A DNA stretch of 64,000 nucleotides. It comes from Channa striata. Taxonomy: Eukaryota; Chordata; Actinopteri; Anabantiformes; Channidae. The position numbers and the translations under genes are program-made. Below, in pieces: positions 49,140 to 61,400 of this stretch; positions within the stretch are counted from its first letter, which is position 1, and each line of letters begins with the position of its first letter. The notes under the pieces are model-generated. The model did no database searches. It worked only from the letters and a program-made list of their open reading frames with translations, and was not told the DNA's origin. The stretch covers positions 21,343,781 to 21,407,780 of the forward strand of contig CM065178.1 of assembly GCA_033026295.1 (NCBI GenBank). Direction: 5' to 3'.

Positions 49140-49370
49140 CTTGATGTGAATCTGCATGTTGGTTTAAAGGATTAGTCTGCATTTTAATTGACTGGAGAAG
49201 GTCTGCTGCTTAGTTGACTTAATGAGTATTAAGATATGATCAAAACACAAGGAGCAAATTTGGATTCAAATCTTTTAAATCATGTGGCTAAACAAACTTT
49301 AATGAGGACTGTAATGCAGCGAAGCCCCTGCAATATTTCGGGATGCTAATAGTCATTACAGACGACTAAC
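49140..49370. promoter_or_regulatory. Candidate conserved non-coding element
   Basis: The block includes GCATTTTAATTGACTGG, GACTTAATGAGTATTAAG, AAACTTTAATGAGG and GATGCTAATAGTCATTACAG: repeated TAAT-type cores without a repeat signature or coding frame. It is called on texture only. Confidence 0.25.
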
Positions 49371-51804
49371 CTTGGCTTTTTCGTGGCATTGATTTTAAGT
49401 GCTGGGGTTCCTCATGCTCCCATGCTGCATCCCTCTTCAGCCCACACAAAACCAACATAAAGTCTCTCTCACACACACACACACTCACGCGGGATGAGAG
49501 CTTTATGAAACCACCTATCAAACCATTATGCACACGGCGGGGTAAAGCGATCCAGTGCAAGTGCATTGATCCTCGCGGCCTCATTCAGTCTGATGAAGAC
49601 CCGAGCGTAGCGGTAACAACTCGCGGCCACAGTACAGCACACGGCACATGTCAGCAAGGAGATGATTCACGGAAGATCACGAGGTGATTGAGGCAAACAT
49701 CTTAAGGCGTTCGAAGAGCTTCAAATGACCCTTAAAGAAATGTTACCGCATTGCAAATCCACTGTTTCTGTGGGAGATGATTACGGGGTCGGCTGCATTG
49801 TGAAGCGCATTAAGTCTCAGCATCTCTCAATGTGTCTACCACTCACATCAAGGATCACACTACGAATTCAAAGGGTACAAGAGCGTGAGATTGAAAATGG
49901 TGCGGATACCAACGGAAGGTGTCTGGAGGCGAGGCCTGAGTAAATCTGGACGATGTTTGCCTTTTATCAAAGTTGACTTTTTACTAATGCCACGGGGAGC
50001 AGCTACATCAAAATGCCTCTATTCTTAGGGGAAATGTGCAATGAACTTGTCTGGCATCTCACCATAGGAAGCCCGGCTGCCCTTTGAAGGAGCCGCACAT
50101 ATAGTTAAAGAAGAAAAAAACCCCAAAACAATACGGGTAAGAAGATGTAAATAGCCGAGCAGGACATAGTTGCTGTCACACTGCCCTCGGATGAAGAATA
50201 TCTGTCTGGCAGACGGTGGCCCCTGGGTGAACCTGGCATTTGATCCAATTTGTGGTCCCAGGGCTGAATACACAATAAAGGTGGTTTGCTTCTTGGTCAG
50301 CGCTCCATCACAGCGTCTGGCTTTTTATTGCTTCTGTATGTGTTGGTTTTCTCTGGGAAAATATTATAACTTTGCACCGAAGGATTCCATTTTGGTTTTA
50401 AGGCTTCTCGAGATGAAAACGAGCCTCGAAGTGCAATGGCGCCACTAGTTTCCAAAGTTGTTTTTGAATTATAGAATCTGTGAAGCAGGCAATGTGCGAA
50501 AGAAAATACTGTCAGCTTTTTCTGCGTCAGACTGTAAAACTAATTTATAGTCAAAGCAGTCAGCTGTTCGGGGTGTTTTATCCTGCACCGACACAGCAAC
50601 TGCACAGGTTTCACATAAGATATTCTACCATAAACTGTCCGATATCTCCCATTTCTGCCGACGTACAGAAAACAATAACATTTTACACTTGGAGCAAAAA
50701 CCGAACTGTGAGAGCAAATGGAACTTTCTGGCCTCATTTAAAGAATGCTGTTTTCTTTGACCATTTCTTTTTTAAAAACCTCTCCGCGATTCTATTCCCC
50801 CGTGGTCAAAGATGCTTTGTCATCAGTGTGGAGAGCCGACACCAGGTCAGTATGAAGGTAGCAATAATACATAACGCGTGTCTCGGAAGACATCGCTCCC
50901 TCAAAGTTCCTGCACGCCAATTAGATTAAAGCAACTAAGATTACTTGTGGAAGCAGGGAGGAAATCAATACCGAGTCTCCAAGCAGGAACTCTGGAACAA
51001 CAGCTGCTGTCAGTTTGAGACGTGTGTCAGGAGGGCCCAGTAAAGTTGGCTGCACTGGCCGAACGCCGTGGGTTGTCCCGCCTCAGCTCAGCCACTGGAT
51101 GTTTCCTGACAAAGCAATTACAGCCGAGCTGTGGCGGCCTTGCAGAGAACATCGACAGACATCGCGCGACTGGATTGAGCCACTTTTTATATTAATAAAT
51201 AGAACAATTTCACACTAAGAAACATGCTCATTTGCTTTTTTTTTCCAGTCACAGTTTTGCAGACACTTAGTTTGGATTAGCACCAACTCTGGAAACAGGA
51301 GGAAACTGGCAGAGTCAGAAGGTAAGAAATACCGCCAGCACCTTGAGAGCTCACTAATGAACACAATACATCTTGTTTGTTTAACCTGTGCAGAAACGAA
51401 AGGGCGAAGAGTTATTTGTTACCTCATTGGATTAAGTGAAGGATTAGATTCACTGCAGTCACTGCACCACTGACAAATAGTCGGAAAAGTCCCAAACCCC
51501 CCCACACACAAAAAAGTATCATAAGAGATACTTATATGAGTTTCAGGGAATATCAAACAGTTAATGGTAATAGACGTACATGATGTTTTTTCAGTTTTTG
51601 TTTTTTCCGTTTTTATTTCTGCTCATGTCGAGTCAGAAGAAGAGGTGAGCTAGATCAAGCTCGGGATGCCAAAGAGTAAAGTCACTGCGTAGCAGCTCAC
51701 TTTGTGTACTGCTCGTACGCCAGATAAGTCCTTTAAAGAAGAGCATTGAAGGAGAAAATGGAAAAAGTGGTTTATGATGAAACGTGTAAAGTGGCATTGA
51801 TTAG

Positions 51805-51963
51805 AAATGTGCTGGAGTAAAACCCATAGATATTTGCTTTTAGAAGTAGTGGAGTAAAAGTCAGGGTGGCCATAATTAAATCTACTTAAGTAGAGAACAA
51901 ATATGTGAAAAATGCCCTTAAGAATAACAAAGTACTCGTACTTTGGTACTTTCCACCACAGCC
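51805..51963 (+). repeat. Teleost DNA-transposon-like repeat end
   Basis: TTTTAGAAGTAGTGGAGTAA AAG is followed by CTACTTAAGTAGAGAACAAA and AAAGTACTCGTACTTTGG, and ends TACTTTCCACCACAGCC. This closely follows a widespread fish repeat that ends in GTACTTAGTTACTTTCCACC and contains AGTGGAGTAAAAGTA. The transposon class (probably hAT-like) is from memory. Only one end is recognised here, and the copy is diverged. Confidence 0.7.
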
Positions 51964-52544
51964 AGACAAACATTTCCAATATTTCACCCAGTTGAACTGA
52001 TTTCATATTTAACAGGACAATCTGAGAGTTCTATTGGATTTTGTTGTTTAACACTCAGCAAGAAAAGGCACATTTTCCAAAATACTGAACTACTGCACGA
52101 GTTTAGATAAGAATAAAGTGTAGCGGCAATATTGCAAACCACAGATATGATTTGGCATAAAAAGGAAATTGGAGAACATTAGGCTAGATAATGGATTCGG
52201 AATCCAGCAGCATCATCATTTAAACGGTAATTTGTGTGGATACACGGTTATATTCAGGGTAAACAATGTAAATATCTGATTAATAAAGACCTAGTGTTAT
52301 GCGAGATTAATAACACCAACCGCATGCAATTATTCACCCTTCCTTTGCAGGCTTTGAAGCATGCAACACATAATCAACTACAAGGTCAATGGAGAGCTCA
52401 GGTCAGGATATGGCACAGGCATAATAGGTCGTTTATACACAGAGATTAATCAGAAACAAAGATGTGGTGACACTGCTTTATGACTGTGTCTGCAGTCAAG
52501 GAGCAGCGCTGAAGCACATCTGTAGTCCTCAAAGGTCGACAGCA

Positions 52545-52735
52545 GTTTAAGGGATTTTTCACCGCCGCTCATAAATTATCCTCATGAGCAATGTGACGGT
52601 CTGAGCCCAAGGGCTGGCTCTAGGAACCTTATCAAATCTATTATGCAAAATGAAACAGGTAGGAGCCATCATTAAAAAGAGAAGCAGCCAAGCCATGCGG
52701 CAGGAAAATCATAACGTGATTAGGTCTTTGGATTA
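52545..52735. promoter_or_regulatory. Candidate conserved non-coding element
   Basis: CTCATAAATTATCCTCATGA is followed by the POU-like ATTATGCAAAAT at 52640-52651, TCATTAAAAAG and ATAACGTGATTAGG. The block lies directly upstream of a 19-nt A tract and has no frame or repeat. The octamer-like word with neighbouring ATTA cores resembles neural enhancers bound by POU/SOX factors, by analogy only. Confidence 0.3.
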
Positions 52736-52753
52736 AAAAAAAAAAAAAAAAAA
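52735..52753 (+). repeat. Poly(A) tract, 19 nt
   Basis: Nineteen consecutive A follow TTTGGATT and precede GATCAACAGCC. Confidence 0.95.
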
Positions 52754-53489
52754 GATCAACAGCCACGAAAGCTGAGCCACGATACGTCACAGAGGGGGGC
52801 AGAATTAGATTTAATCAGCTCTAGACGGTGAGAGGAAGTGGAAAAGCACAAGCGCAATAACTCATTTGGGCGCGCACACAACATTTTGTCGTAGACGAGG
52901 TACGAGGGACCGATCTGACACAGGAAAGGCAAACAGCTTGTCCAAGATGAGATGCCGAGGACGGACACGGTGGTAGAGCGGCACGCTCGACGCATTGCAT
53001 AACAGTCACGTTGTCCGCGTAATGTATAATAAATAAGGGAGACAATTAGCATGCTAAAGATAAAAACAGGAAAGGACTTGGTCAGCGGGGAGTGATAAGA
53101 GGAGGGTTTAATGGAGACAGTGGCGGTAAATGGCAGAAGGGGATTGCCTGCCGTAGGAGGAAGTTTGCCTGGGAAGAATGAGAAAATACAGCGGGATGCA
53201 ACGCACACCTTCCACCGGTGGCAGGAAGATGTCTAAATTATCAATAAACCTTATTTAATATGAGGAAATCAAATATCACCCTCCCACCGTTCCCCAAAAC
53301 TCATTACAAGTTAGGACTCGTGGCTTCCTTTACTTGGAAGTGAAAATCGTGATTTTACAAGTGAAGAGGCGTTTTAGCGCTCAGCTGGGTGAAATAAACT
53401 CCCCCTTTCGCGAGTGAATCCTCTTTTATTGGATTTCGCCTAAAGAACAAAAACAAACTCGGGCAAAAAGAATGGGAGTGTGAGTCCTG

Positions 53490-54130
53490 CACCCGAGCTC
53501 AGAGTTCTGGCCGTGACGGCGCCTCAATGACAAATGGAGGGTTTATGTGTGTGACAAACAAAGCACAGGACCAAACAGAGGGGCGGCGTTGGGAGGTTTC
53601 TTCTTCGGGGTCTCCAGACGGCTTGGCAGGATTTGTACTGGATAAACGAATGAGCGCATTTACAGAGTCGGGCTGATTCAGTTACACGGCTCCGTGAAGC
53701 GCCGTGTCAGGTCGTTTCTGCCAACAACGACCAGCGGCCTGCTCAAAAAGTCCATAAACACGCCGATCTGTCCGTCTAACGACCGGGCTTAAACACGCCG
53801 CACGTTTGCGCACAACGACGTTTCGATTATTCTGATGATGACCGTAATTTCTCTGGAATATTACACTACTATCACACACTTGGATCTGCTACATGGCTCC
53901 GTGCTATCTGGTTGGGACCCGTGATTGGCGGTGACGGCAGGGCCGCAGCGCCGCAGTCGGTTTCGCCAAATCCATCCTGCGGCAGTGGCAAAGTTGTGCC
54001 TCCAGACATCAGGCTTCATTTCAGCACCACGTGCTGTAAAATCAGCTGCTTTCTATGCGACGAATCACCAGCACACGAGGACACAAGTGTGGTGTGTGAC
54101 AAAAAGCGAGTGAGCCGTCCCACGTGACGG
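53490..54130. other. CpG-rich patch
   Basis: CpG dinucleotides are frequent here (for example AACACGCCGCACGTTTGCGC and CAACGACGTTTCG near 53795-53826, and GGGCCGCAGCGCCGCAGTCG near 53940), in contrast to the AT-rich flanks. This could be a small CpG island or an unmethylated enhancer. No first exon, TATA box or clear initiator was recognised. Confidence 0.45.
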
Positions 54131-54989
54131 TGAGAGATCAAAGCTGCAGACGAGGATTGTGCTCATAAAGTGACTGGCGTGATGAAACTTTAAGGACCGG
54201 GGTCTGTCAGCAAACCCTGACCTGATTATCTCGAACGCACCGCATCTGGCGGGTAAGATGTCGATGCTCGAAACTCCAGCGTTTTTGAAAATGTATAAGT
54301 AGAGAAAAAACAGCGAGAGTTTTCCCAGCAGCGTGTCTCCAGTCTGAGCTGTGCTTCAACGGGATTACGAGCGATTTGCGGCCGTGAAGTGTTTTTAGTG
54401 CTACATGGTCAAACAGATGAAACAAATGTCCACAACTGTCAGAACCAAGACCAGGATCTTGACATTTGACCATTGCAGGACAAGTTTAGGCCCCATGTGA
54501 TGACACACAGATTTGATTTGGCACAAGCAAATATGAAAAATAAACAAGTTGGTTTCCATGTCATTCATTGAATGGATTGATTAGAATTGAATATTATCAG
54601 TCGCTGTGACTCGTCCCAATTCACCGGGTGAATCCTTCGAAGGCTGCATTTGACTGACCCGCCTTAACGTGGACCATGGCTCAACCAAGCAAGAGTCCCA
54701 GGCAAGCCAGTGGATAAAAGGACAACATGGAGGACGCAGGTCCTGATGCGATTTTTTGAGGAAAATGTGGGAAAACAAATAAGTTGTCGTTCGTAAGGCC
54801 ACAAGTCGTTAGCAACGTTAGTGCTAAGACCTGCAGGGCTCAGCTGCCATTTGTCCGCACGCTAATGGGAACAGCTGACGAGGCGAAAAGGGAATTCTCC
54901 AAAGACCCCCATAAACCAACATTCACACGGACACTAACCCGTAATAACCCACCTTTGAAGGATGAGACGCCGATCATCGACCGGGGTTA

Positions 54990-55168
54990 ATGGCTGACGC
55001 TCAGTGGGTGGAGCGTCAGGCTTGGATGCACAAGTCTGCCGGACAAGGATTTCTCGAGAGCAGGACACTCCTGTGGCGGCTGACTGCTCCCTCCTTAAGT
55101 GCAGAGGACTAATTTGATTGTAAGATGTGCACGAACTCAGTGATGACGGGGATTAAACGCTGTGCATG
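54990..55168 (+). repeat. tRNA-derived SINE
   Basis: The head TGGCTGACGCTCAGTGGGTG is A-box-like. It is followed by GGATGCACAAGTCTGCCGGA, ACAAGGATTTCTCGAGAGCA, the GGACACTC core, GGCGGCTGACTGCTCCCTCC and a tail AGTGCAGAGGACTAATTTGA TTGTAAG. The same GAGCAGGACACTC and GAGGACTAATTT words occur in the SINE at 13829-14037, and a 23-bp segment matches the remnant at 17948-17970. It is the best-preserved copy of its family in the window. Confidence 0.75.
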
Positions 55169-56368
55169 ACATGTACTCGTGATCTGCGCTTCACGCCTAA
55201 CAACCGGTGCAGATATTCCTCAATAATATGAGCATTTAATGGAAAGATACAACAACTTGAAAATGCTGACAAGTGTGAGAAATGTAGAGAGTTTATTAGA
55301 GGTGATGAAATTATGAAGATCATGGATTTAAATGAAGAAAGAAAAACAGCTGATATGCTTATTTACTGTGATGGCTTGGAATTCATTTATTAGCTTATTA
55401 TTTCTCTATGGCATCACAAAAGTATCACAGATTGAAAGAAATGTTTTTGTTCCCTTTCAAACCAGATAACAGACAGTAATTATAAAACATAACAATTCTT
55501 ACTTCAGTTGAAAAAAAATGCACTTTACAGCATGATAATAGCAGTGTAACAGTGGGATGTTGATTCAGAAATAACAGTCATATAAGTCTAATACAGCACA
55601 TTAATCGTGGGGAAAATATCTTATTCATAAAGAATTGCGATAAATAAACATTCCTGTATTTTACATGTCTTAGATAAATCGTTCATGGTTATTACACAGA
55701 AACTACAACAGTTTCAAAGTCATTTTTGGTGTTTACCTTCCACATTTTTGCATCGTTATGTGTTTTGCTGAAACCTATAACTGTGACCTGGTTATTCCTT
55801 TACCAATAACTGGTTATTATATTACCATGCTACGACTTTGATATTACCCCTGTTACCTAAATATTACCCCACTATTACCCTGCCTTATGAAGCTTTTTGT
55901 CAAACAGGAAAAAAAAACTCCTTTTTCACATCAGCTGAGTGATTTGACGAAGCTTTTCACAACTTTAATTCACTTACAGGAGTCGCATGCTGGGATAATC
56001 AGACATTTTGAAACGCCGGGCCGTTCTGTATTTTGTGCAACATTTGCACATCAAACATTTCTCTAGGTGAAGACTTATTTATTGTGTGTAGTGAGCGGCG
56101 CTGGGGGGTCACTGAGCATTTGTTGGCAGGTTACATAATGATGTGCTCAGTGAAGCTACTATTTATACGTGGCTTGTCCGTAAGCAGGCAATTAAATTCT
56201 CACGCAAGATCAGATTAACTGTTATATAGTGAGAGTATTTATATCACTGTCAACATGAAGACGTTTTTTTTGTTTTCCTCCTGTCCTCAGTGAAAGGGAT
56301 GCACTCGAAATAGGCTGATCCTGTAGGTTTCTGCAGCACACGCTTCAATCTGTGGCCATCAGACTACA

Positions 56369-56390
56369 CCCCCCCCCACCCCCCCTCCCC
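56369..56390 (+). repeat. C-rich tract
   Basis: C runs of nine, six and four are separated by single A or T bases, next to GCCGAGGAGG. Confidence 0.85.
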
Positions 56391-57869
56391 GCCGAGGAGG
56401 AGCAGACACACTTTATTTGTTCATGATTTTAACTTCTGGAAGTGCAGTGGTCGTATTTGGGAAGAAATGGTACTAAAATATCCATGAGATGGATCGTCAA
56501 CCTGGCCTTTCAAGATCGGCCAGGATACGGCATCCATAATTTATTATCAGTCATCAACGTTTCATATTAGATGGAGGATTGGAGACAGGCTACACTACTG
56601 ATTACCATCTGTAACCTTTCCCTCTGCCTTAACTGGACCTTGAATGGAAATGCATTTTTTTCTTGGCAGGGATTTGGGAGTCTTAAGAGTCCTCTGTTAT
56701 CCATCAGTAAGCTGAAATCTTTAAAAGGTTTCACTTCAGTGATTTTGTTTCTGAGAGAGTGAGCAGCCTCCTGCAAGAATTTGTTAATGTAGTGCAGTCA
56801 ACATGATATAAATCATTCGTTTGAACAGCACATTACATTCCGTATTGAGTGTTTCCTCACAGGATTGAGATTGAAAACGCCTCAAATTTCAGTACATGCC
56901 ACTATGGCACAAAAATGTTTAGATATGTAATTAAAGTTTTATATCTGCCTAGGATCTTTAGAGATTCAGTAAGACACCAGAGGAAACAGGGCACTGATTT
57001 AATTCTGGTAGAATAGAAATTGTATCATCGCAGAAGAAGAAAACAAAATGTTTTCTGTGTTTAAATTGTTCAAACCCCATCGTCACACCTTATGAACGGC
57101 CTGAATACTAAAATGAACCTGTGCATGTTGCTCGCAACAGTTAATCAACAAAGAAATCTTTCATGCAGCGTCACCAATTTTTATTTTGCATTGCAGAAAA
57201 GCAGCCGCACTTTTAAACGACGAAAACTGTTCCTATGGTTAGAGGTCAGCTTCACTCAGACTAGCGCGGGTTTTATTTAGCCATCAGTAAAAATACAAAA
57301 ACACATCAGGAGAAAGATCCCAGCTCCTAAGATGTTGGATTCTCTGTGTTGCGGATGCAGGATGCGAATATCTATTTGTGAGGGTGGATGGCGACATTAA
57401 GAATCAGACGTATGTGGCAGTTCTCGCAAAGCTTTGAATTCAGACATAAAAGAGAAAAGTTGATGAAATACTGAAGCAGACGCTGTTGATCCGGCGATAC
57501 GTTCACCTTGTTGACAGAAGTTAAAGTGCATTCCTCCCAAAGTTTTGTACCTTTAAAGTGCTTGTGTCTTATACTACCAAAGATGTGAGGACAGTCAATG
57601 TTGTGGCTCAACACCCACCGGCCGACCCGCTAACTAACCAGAAATCAAATCAGTTTTCCAGGTCCAAGTACCCACAAATCGGTGTTAGGTAATCAGTCTG
57701 TGCACTCGAAAACGTTTTGGTGTATGTGGGTGTTTCAAGCAGAGACAGAGTGCCGCGGCCGCCACCGGCGCCTCAAACGCATGCTGTTGTATAAAGGCAC
57801 GGTGGGCTACAGCGGCGGGGTGACTCCCATTAAACAGACCCCCCCATAAACCAAGCCCCGTGTTTGAAT

Positions 57870-58135
57870 GTTTACGACAGCGGAAGATTGAGGGAGGATA
57901 CGAGGAGCTCGTCGACCGGTGCCCTCTCGGACGCCCTTAACCGAAACCTCTTTGGCGAAATCGTTTTATGGATGAATGCTTATCCATATTCCACCGGGGT
58001 GAGTGATGCGATTTCACTGTTGATTACCTCTGCTGATCGGTGCGATTGGTTTAGTGTTGGATAAATATGGGAAACTGCTGAATGGAATGATAAATACGTA
58101 CAGACCCTGCGCCGCATCAAGGCAAACAATGCATG
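57870..58135. promoter_or_regulatory. Candidate conserved non-coding element
   Basis: The block contains TTTTATGGATGAATGCTTAT CC, GATTACCTCTGCTGATCGG and GTTGGATAAATATGGGAAAC. It keeps many CpGs (GAGCTCGTCGACCGGTGCC). The 66-codon frame at 57864-58064 shows no family signature. It is inferred from texture. Confidence 0.25.
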
Positions 58136-58154
58136 GATTACGACGGTAAGAATC

Positions 58155-58167
58155 GGGGGGGGGGGGG
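58155..58167 (+). repeat. Poly(G) tract, 13 nt
   Basis: Thirteen consecutive G follow AAGAATC and precede ATAAGCC, between two conserved-element-like blocks. Confidence 0.9.
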
Positions 58168-58229
58168 ATAAGCCAAGAGGCCGACTTTAATAATCCCGAT
58201 GAACTTTTTGCAGCAGTCCCCTGCAAGGT

Positions 58230-58400
58230 CAGCGTGTGACATTAATTGAAGCTAATCTCGAGTTTGCTCGGTGTAACGTTCGACCTCATCTGATGGGTTA
58301 TTCAGAGCATGTAATTTTGGAGGATTAACATGATACCAATCTCTTGCCTTTAATCTCTCAGTAATTTAAACCCCGAATTGATCCACATGCCTAAATGGGC
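58230..58400. promoter_or_regulatory. Candidate conserved non-coding element
   Basis: ATTAATTGAAGCTAATCTCG at 58241-58260 combines three homeodomain-type cores. Further on come GCATGTAATTTTGGAGGATT AACATG and CTCAGTAATTTAAACCCCG. CpGs are retained, and there is no repeat and no frame. It is among the stronger candidates in the window. Confidence 0.3.
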
Positions 58401-61400
58401 TTTTCTTTTTTTCCAATCTGTGCCATATCAGATGTATTACCTCAGTGAGGCACTTCATCAGAACAACTCAGAGTCAAAGTGACATTTTCAGCAGCATTGC
58501 ATTTCTGGGCCTGCCCTGAAAGACCATTTTCCTTCTCCGTGTCTCAGGGGCACTGACAGGGCAACCCTTCTCCAGCAAGGCTAGCGGCCAGGCAGTCTAG
58601 GCCATGATACATAAAGCATCAGATTGCACATGAGCACCAATCCAAACAACTTGTCATGGAAAGATATTTACTCCTCGGTTCAGACATTATTCACACACAA
58701 CTATGCCCTTGGTGGATGGGGAGCCATCTTGGGCTGAAAGAGGAGTAGTCGTGCTCACCTCATCTGTCCCGGAGAGAAGGCGAGACAGACAGAGACAGTG
58801 AGAGAGAGGCACAGAGTTTACAGCGGCGAAATGGAGAAAGAAATGGAGAGGATGTTCATAAAGGTGGGAAAAAAAGGGAAATGATGAAATGGACACAGAG
58901 AGGACGGTGGATGGAGACATTTTTGCAGGGCGGCAACTGTTGTCAATACGAATGTCCAGTGCAAACAATTGCAGAAGGTTTGAGTCAGCACGCTGCCCTG
59001 ACCCACGACAAATTAAATGTCAAAAAAGAAAGAGGACACAAAACAGGACCAAAAAAAAGCTGCTACAACTTTGTTCAAAACGTATATTTGAGCAGATGCT
59101 TAGATTTAAAAATGACTGAATATTGAACAAATCAGTTTTTGTGTGTCGTTGCAGCCCCACTAACGATGCAATATTTATACCAACAGACCTTTAACATTCA
59201 GTTAACCGTTTCGTACATGGACTCCGTGTTTGTGTGTGGAGGCGGGGGTTCGTCACGTGCGCGTCCTCTCTCGCCTGCTTCCTCCCTTTGACCGTCCATC
59301 TTGCTCGTGTAAGTCATCTGTGTCACTCAACGGTTATCCTCGATGCAGAGACTCGTTAGTCCAACCGCACGAGAGCTCACGCTTTTAAATGCGACCGGGC
59401 ATTTCGGCAGTGGGTAGTGCTCAACTCCAAGCAGGTGCTGCTGGATTTGTCCCCACACGGACAAACATATTCACTCCATGCTCGGGCACTTGGGCAGGCG
59501 GCTGCAGACACATACTGTAGTAGTGCAGTGAGCCATGTAGGATAATCCAAAAATCTGCAGGACACCCAAATCCTGCACACGATCATATACGTCATGTGAC
59601 TGAAGGGGATCTAACGCCACTTTGGACCAGTACAGGATGCCCCGACCGAATGCACATCTAATGGGGCCCGTTAAAGGCACGTCTGTCTGGCCTTCACGTA
59701 ATCCTGTCGCGCCTCAATTAAAACATCTGCAACATGCTTTTCCAAGCAGTAACCTCTAACCCCCCCCGTTCCGTGGCCGTCGCACGCCTCTGTTTTTGTT
59801 TCACACCCGCGCACATATTCTCACAGCAGTCGAGCGGACGTGTGAAGAGCAAAGCGTGCGAGAGCAAACGAGCTTTGGAAGCCGCACAGAAAAGCTGGCG
59901 CGTGCCAGGTACGTTTGGAACGAACGGAGGTTGCCGACTGTTACTTCCTTTAGCATCAATTAGGTGAGTGTTGATGCCAAAGACATCGGCGCTAAGTTTA
60001 GAAATGTGTTGCTGTATAGTTTTGGTCAGGACGCTGAAAATAATGTAGCTGAGAGAGCCAAGAAAGACCTTCTGCTATGAGACTCATGCTGGGGACTAGT
60101 GGGTACAGAAAGGAGAAGGTGCGTCGTACTTCCCTCCTCAACTTCAAGAAACCTGCTCCCAAATGGGACTGTAGGATAAATTTTGAGTAACATTCATGCA
60201 AAAGTCTCTATGTCTCAAGGTTATTTGATATTTCACGTTCCTATGCACACATGTGCTGCAGAGGTTCCCGTGCTGAAGGTGGATATGTCAAAAACTGCAC
60301 ACGTTTGGAATCATGGTTGTGCGTTTGTGTGGATTTTTCTCCTTCTGCCCACAGCCGTGCAGCAGCTTTGTGGGATCTCCCATCGCGCCAACTCTCCTGT
60401 TCACTGCTGCCTTCGCTCCGTGCAGCAGACAACGTGAGGAGGAGATGTGACTCATCCTGGGATGGGGCCTCTCCTCTCATCCCACCTCCCACTTTCCTTC
60501 CTTTTTTCTCTGTACACCAGCTTTCTGTTTGCGCGCCTGGTTTTCCTGCTTCGGCTGACTCGGGAGTCACAGTGGAACCGTTGCCCCCAGGACAAAACAA
60601 AGGCTCGATGAGCAAACACACACATTTTTCCCTGCCGTTCCGATTCCGGTTGGGCTCCGCTTCCCCGTGTGTGGTCACGTGAGGCTTGTGGTAACGCAAA
60701 AGCACCTTTGTAGCCTCGTCGGTTTTTCCTTTTGGTCTTAAATTAGGTTTCAGCACGATAAGACATGAACACTGATTGCTTATTCGACTTAATTTTTGTG
60801 ATTTCTTGCATTTCCTAAACTGTTGTTCATTCAAATTAGTGTCATTCCACAAAAACTGATGCTCGGACACAAACTTAGGTCCAAAAATGGCTTGATACTA
60901 AGTTAGTGTCGACTACTCTAACTTGAGACTTGCACTTTGGAACGTCATCTGGTTGCTCTTAAAGACTTTAGAAACAATATTGATAAAATTATAAGATCAT
61001 AAGCAAATTAAATACTCCACAAATAATTATATCAAATGTGGTGCATATATGTCAGTAGGTTCTGAGAAAAATCACGCTACAAAAATGGATTTCACACTAA
61101 GCAAAGATGACCCGAGTGGGTACATCCACAGGAAGTCCTGTTGAAGGTGTCTGTTGAAGCTGCTCCCCTTTTGAAAATGTTTCATAATTTTATCAGACAC
61201 AAACACGATTTCACTCTGAAAATGTGACTATTAGTCACAGACTATAAGACTATTTAAAAAAAAAATGTCTCCAGACGATGCTCCTCTCCGTTCATGTGCT
61301 CAGCAAAGTGGAACCAAGAGAAGAACATCTTTTAATAACATGGGTCCATGCTGCGTCAAAACAACCAACTAATATAAAAAATAAAAACATGTTACAAGGA

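Larger units (their letters stand above)
47450..51800. other. Non-coding sequence
   Basis: No gene is recognised. The 143-codon frame at 47399-47830 (minus) contains repetitive IDTSIDIDIDG, created by the ATCAAT repeats at 47570-47590, and is not credible as a gene. Frames at 48036-48407 lie over a CT-rich tract. A (GGC)n run is at 48491-48504. The intervals 48390-48490, 49140-49370 and 50020-50300 have regulatory-like texture. Confidence 0.5.
51965..54990. other. Non-coding sequence including a CpG-rich patch
   Basis: No gene is recognised. The minus frame at 52756-53208 (150 codons) is arginine/serine/leucine-rich with no domain. The interval 53490-54130 is unusually CpG-rich for this window. 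GAATCCTTCGAAGGCTGCAT with a nearby CCCAATTCACC, at 54615-54650, resembles a scrap of a fish repeat built on CTTCGAAGG and GAATTGGGAC words, but the match is too weak to annotate separately. Confidence 0.5.

Noticed and set aside
52756..53208. 150-codon minus-strand frame
   Set aside because: The composition is random and an overlapping second minus frame (52821-53045) is open too. No domain is present.
59377..59680. Overlapping minus-strand frames with a protein-like look
   Set aside because: Two frames overlap on the same strand and the plus strand is also open for about 50 codons. No homolog is recognised and there are no splice sites I could support.
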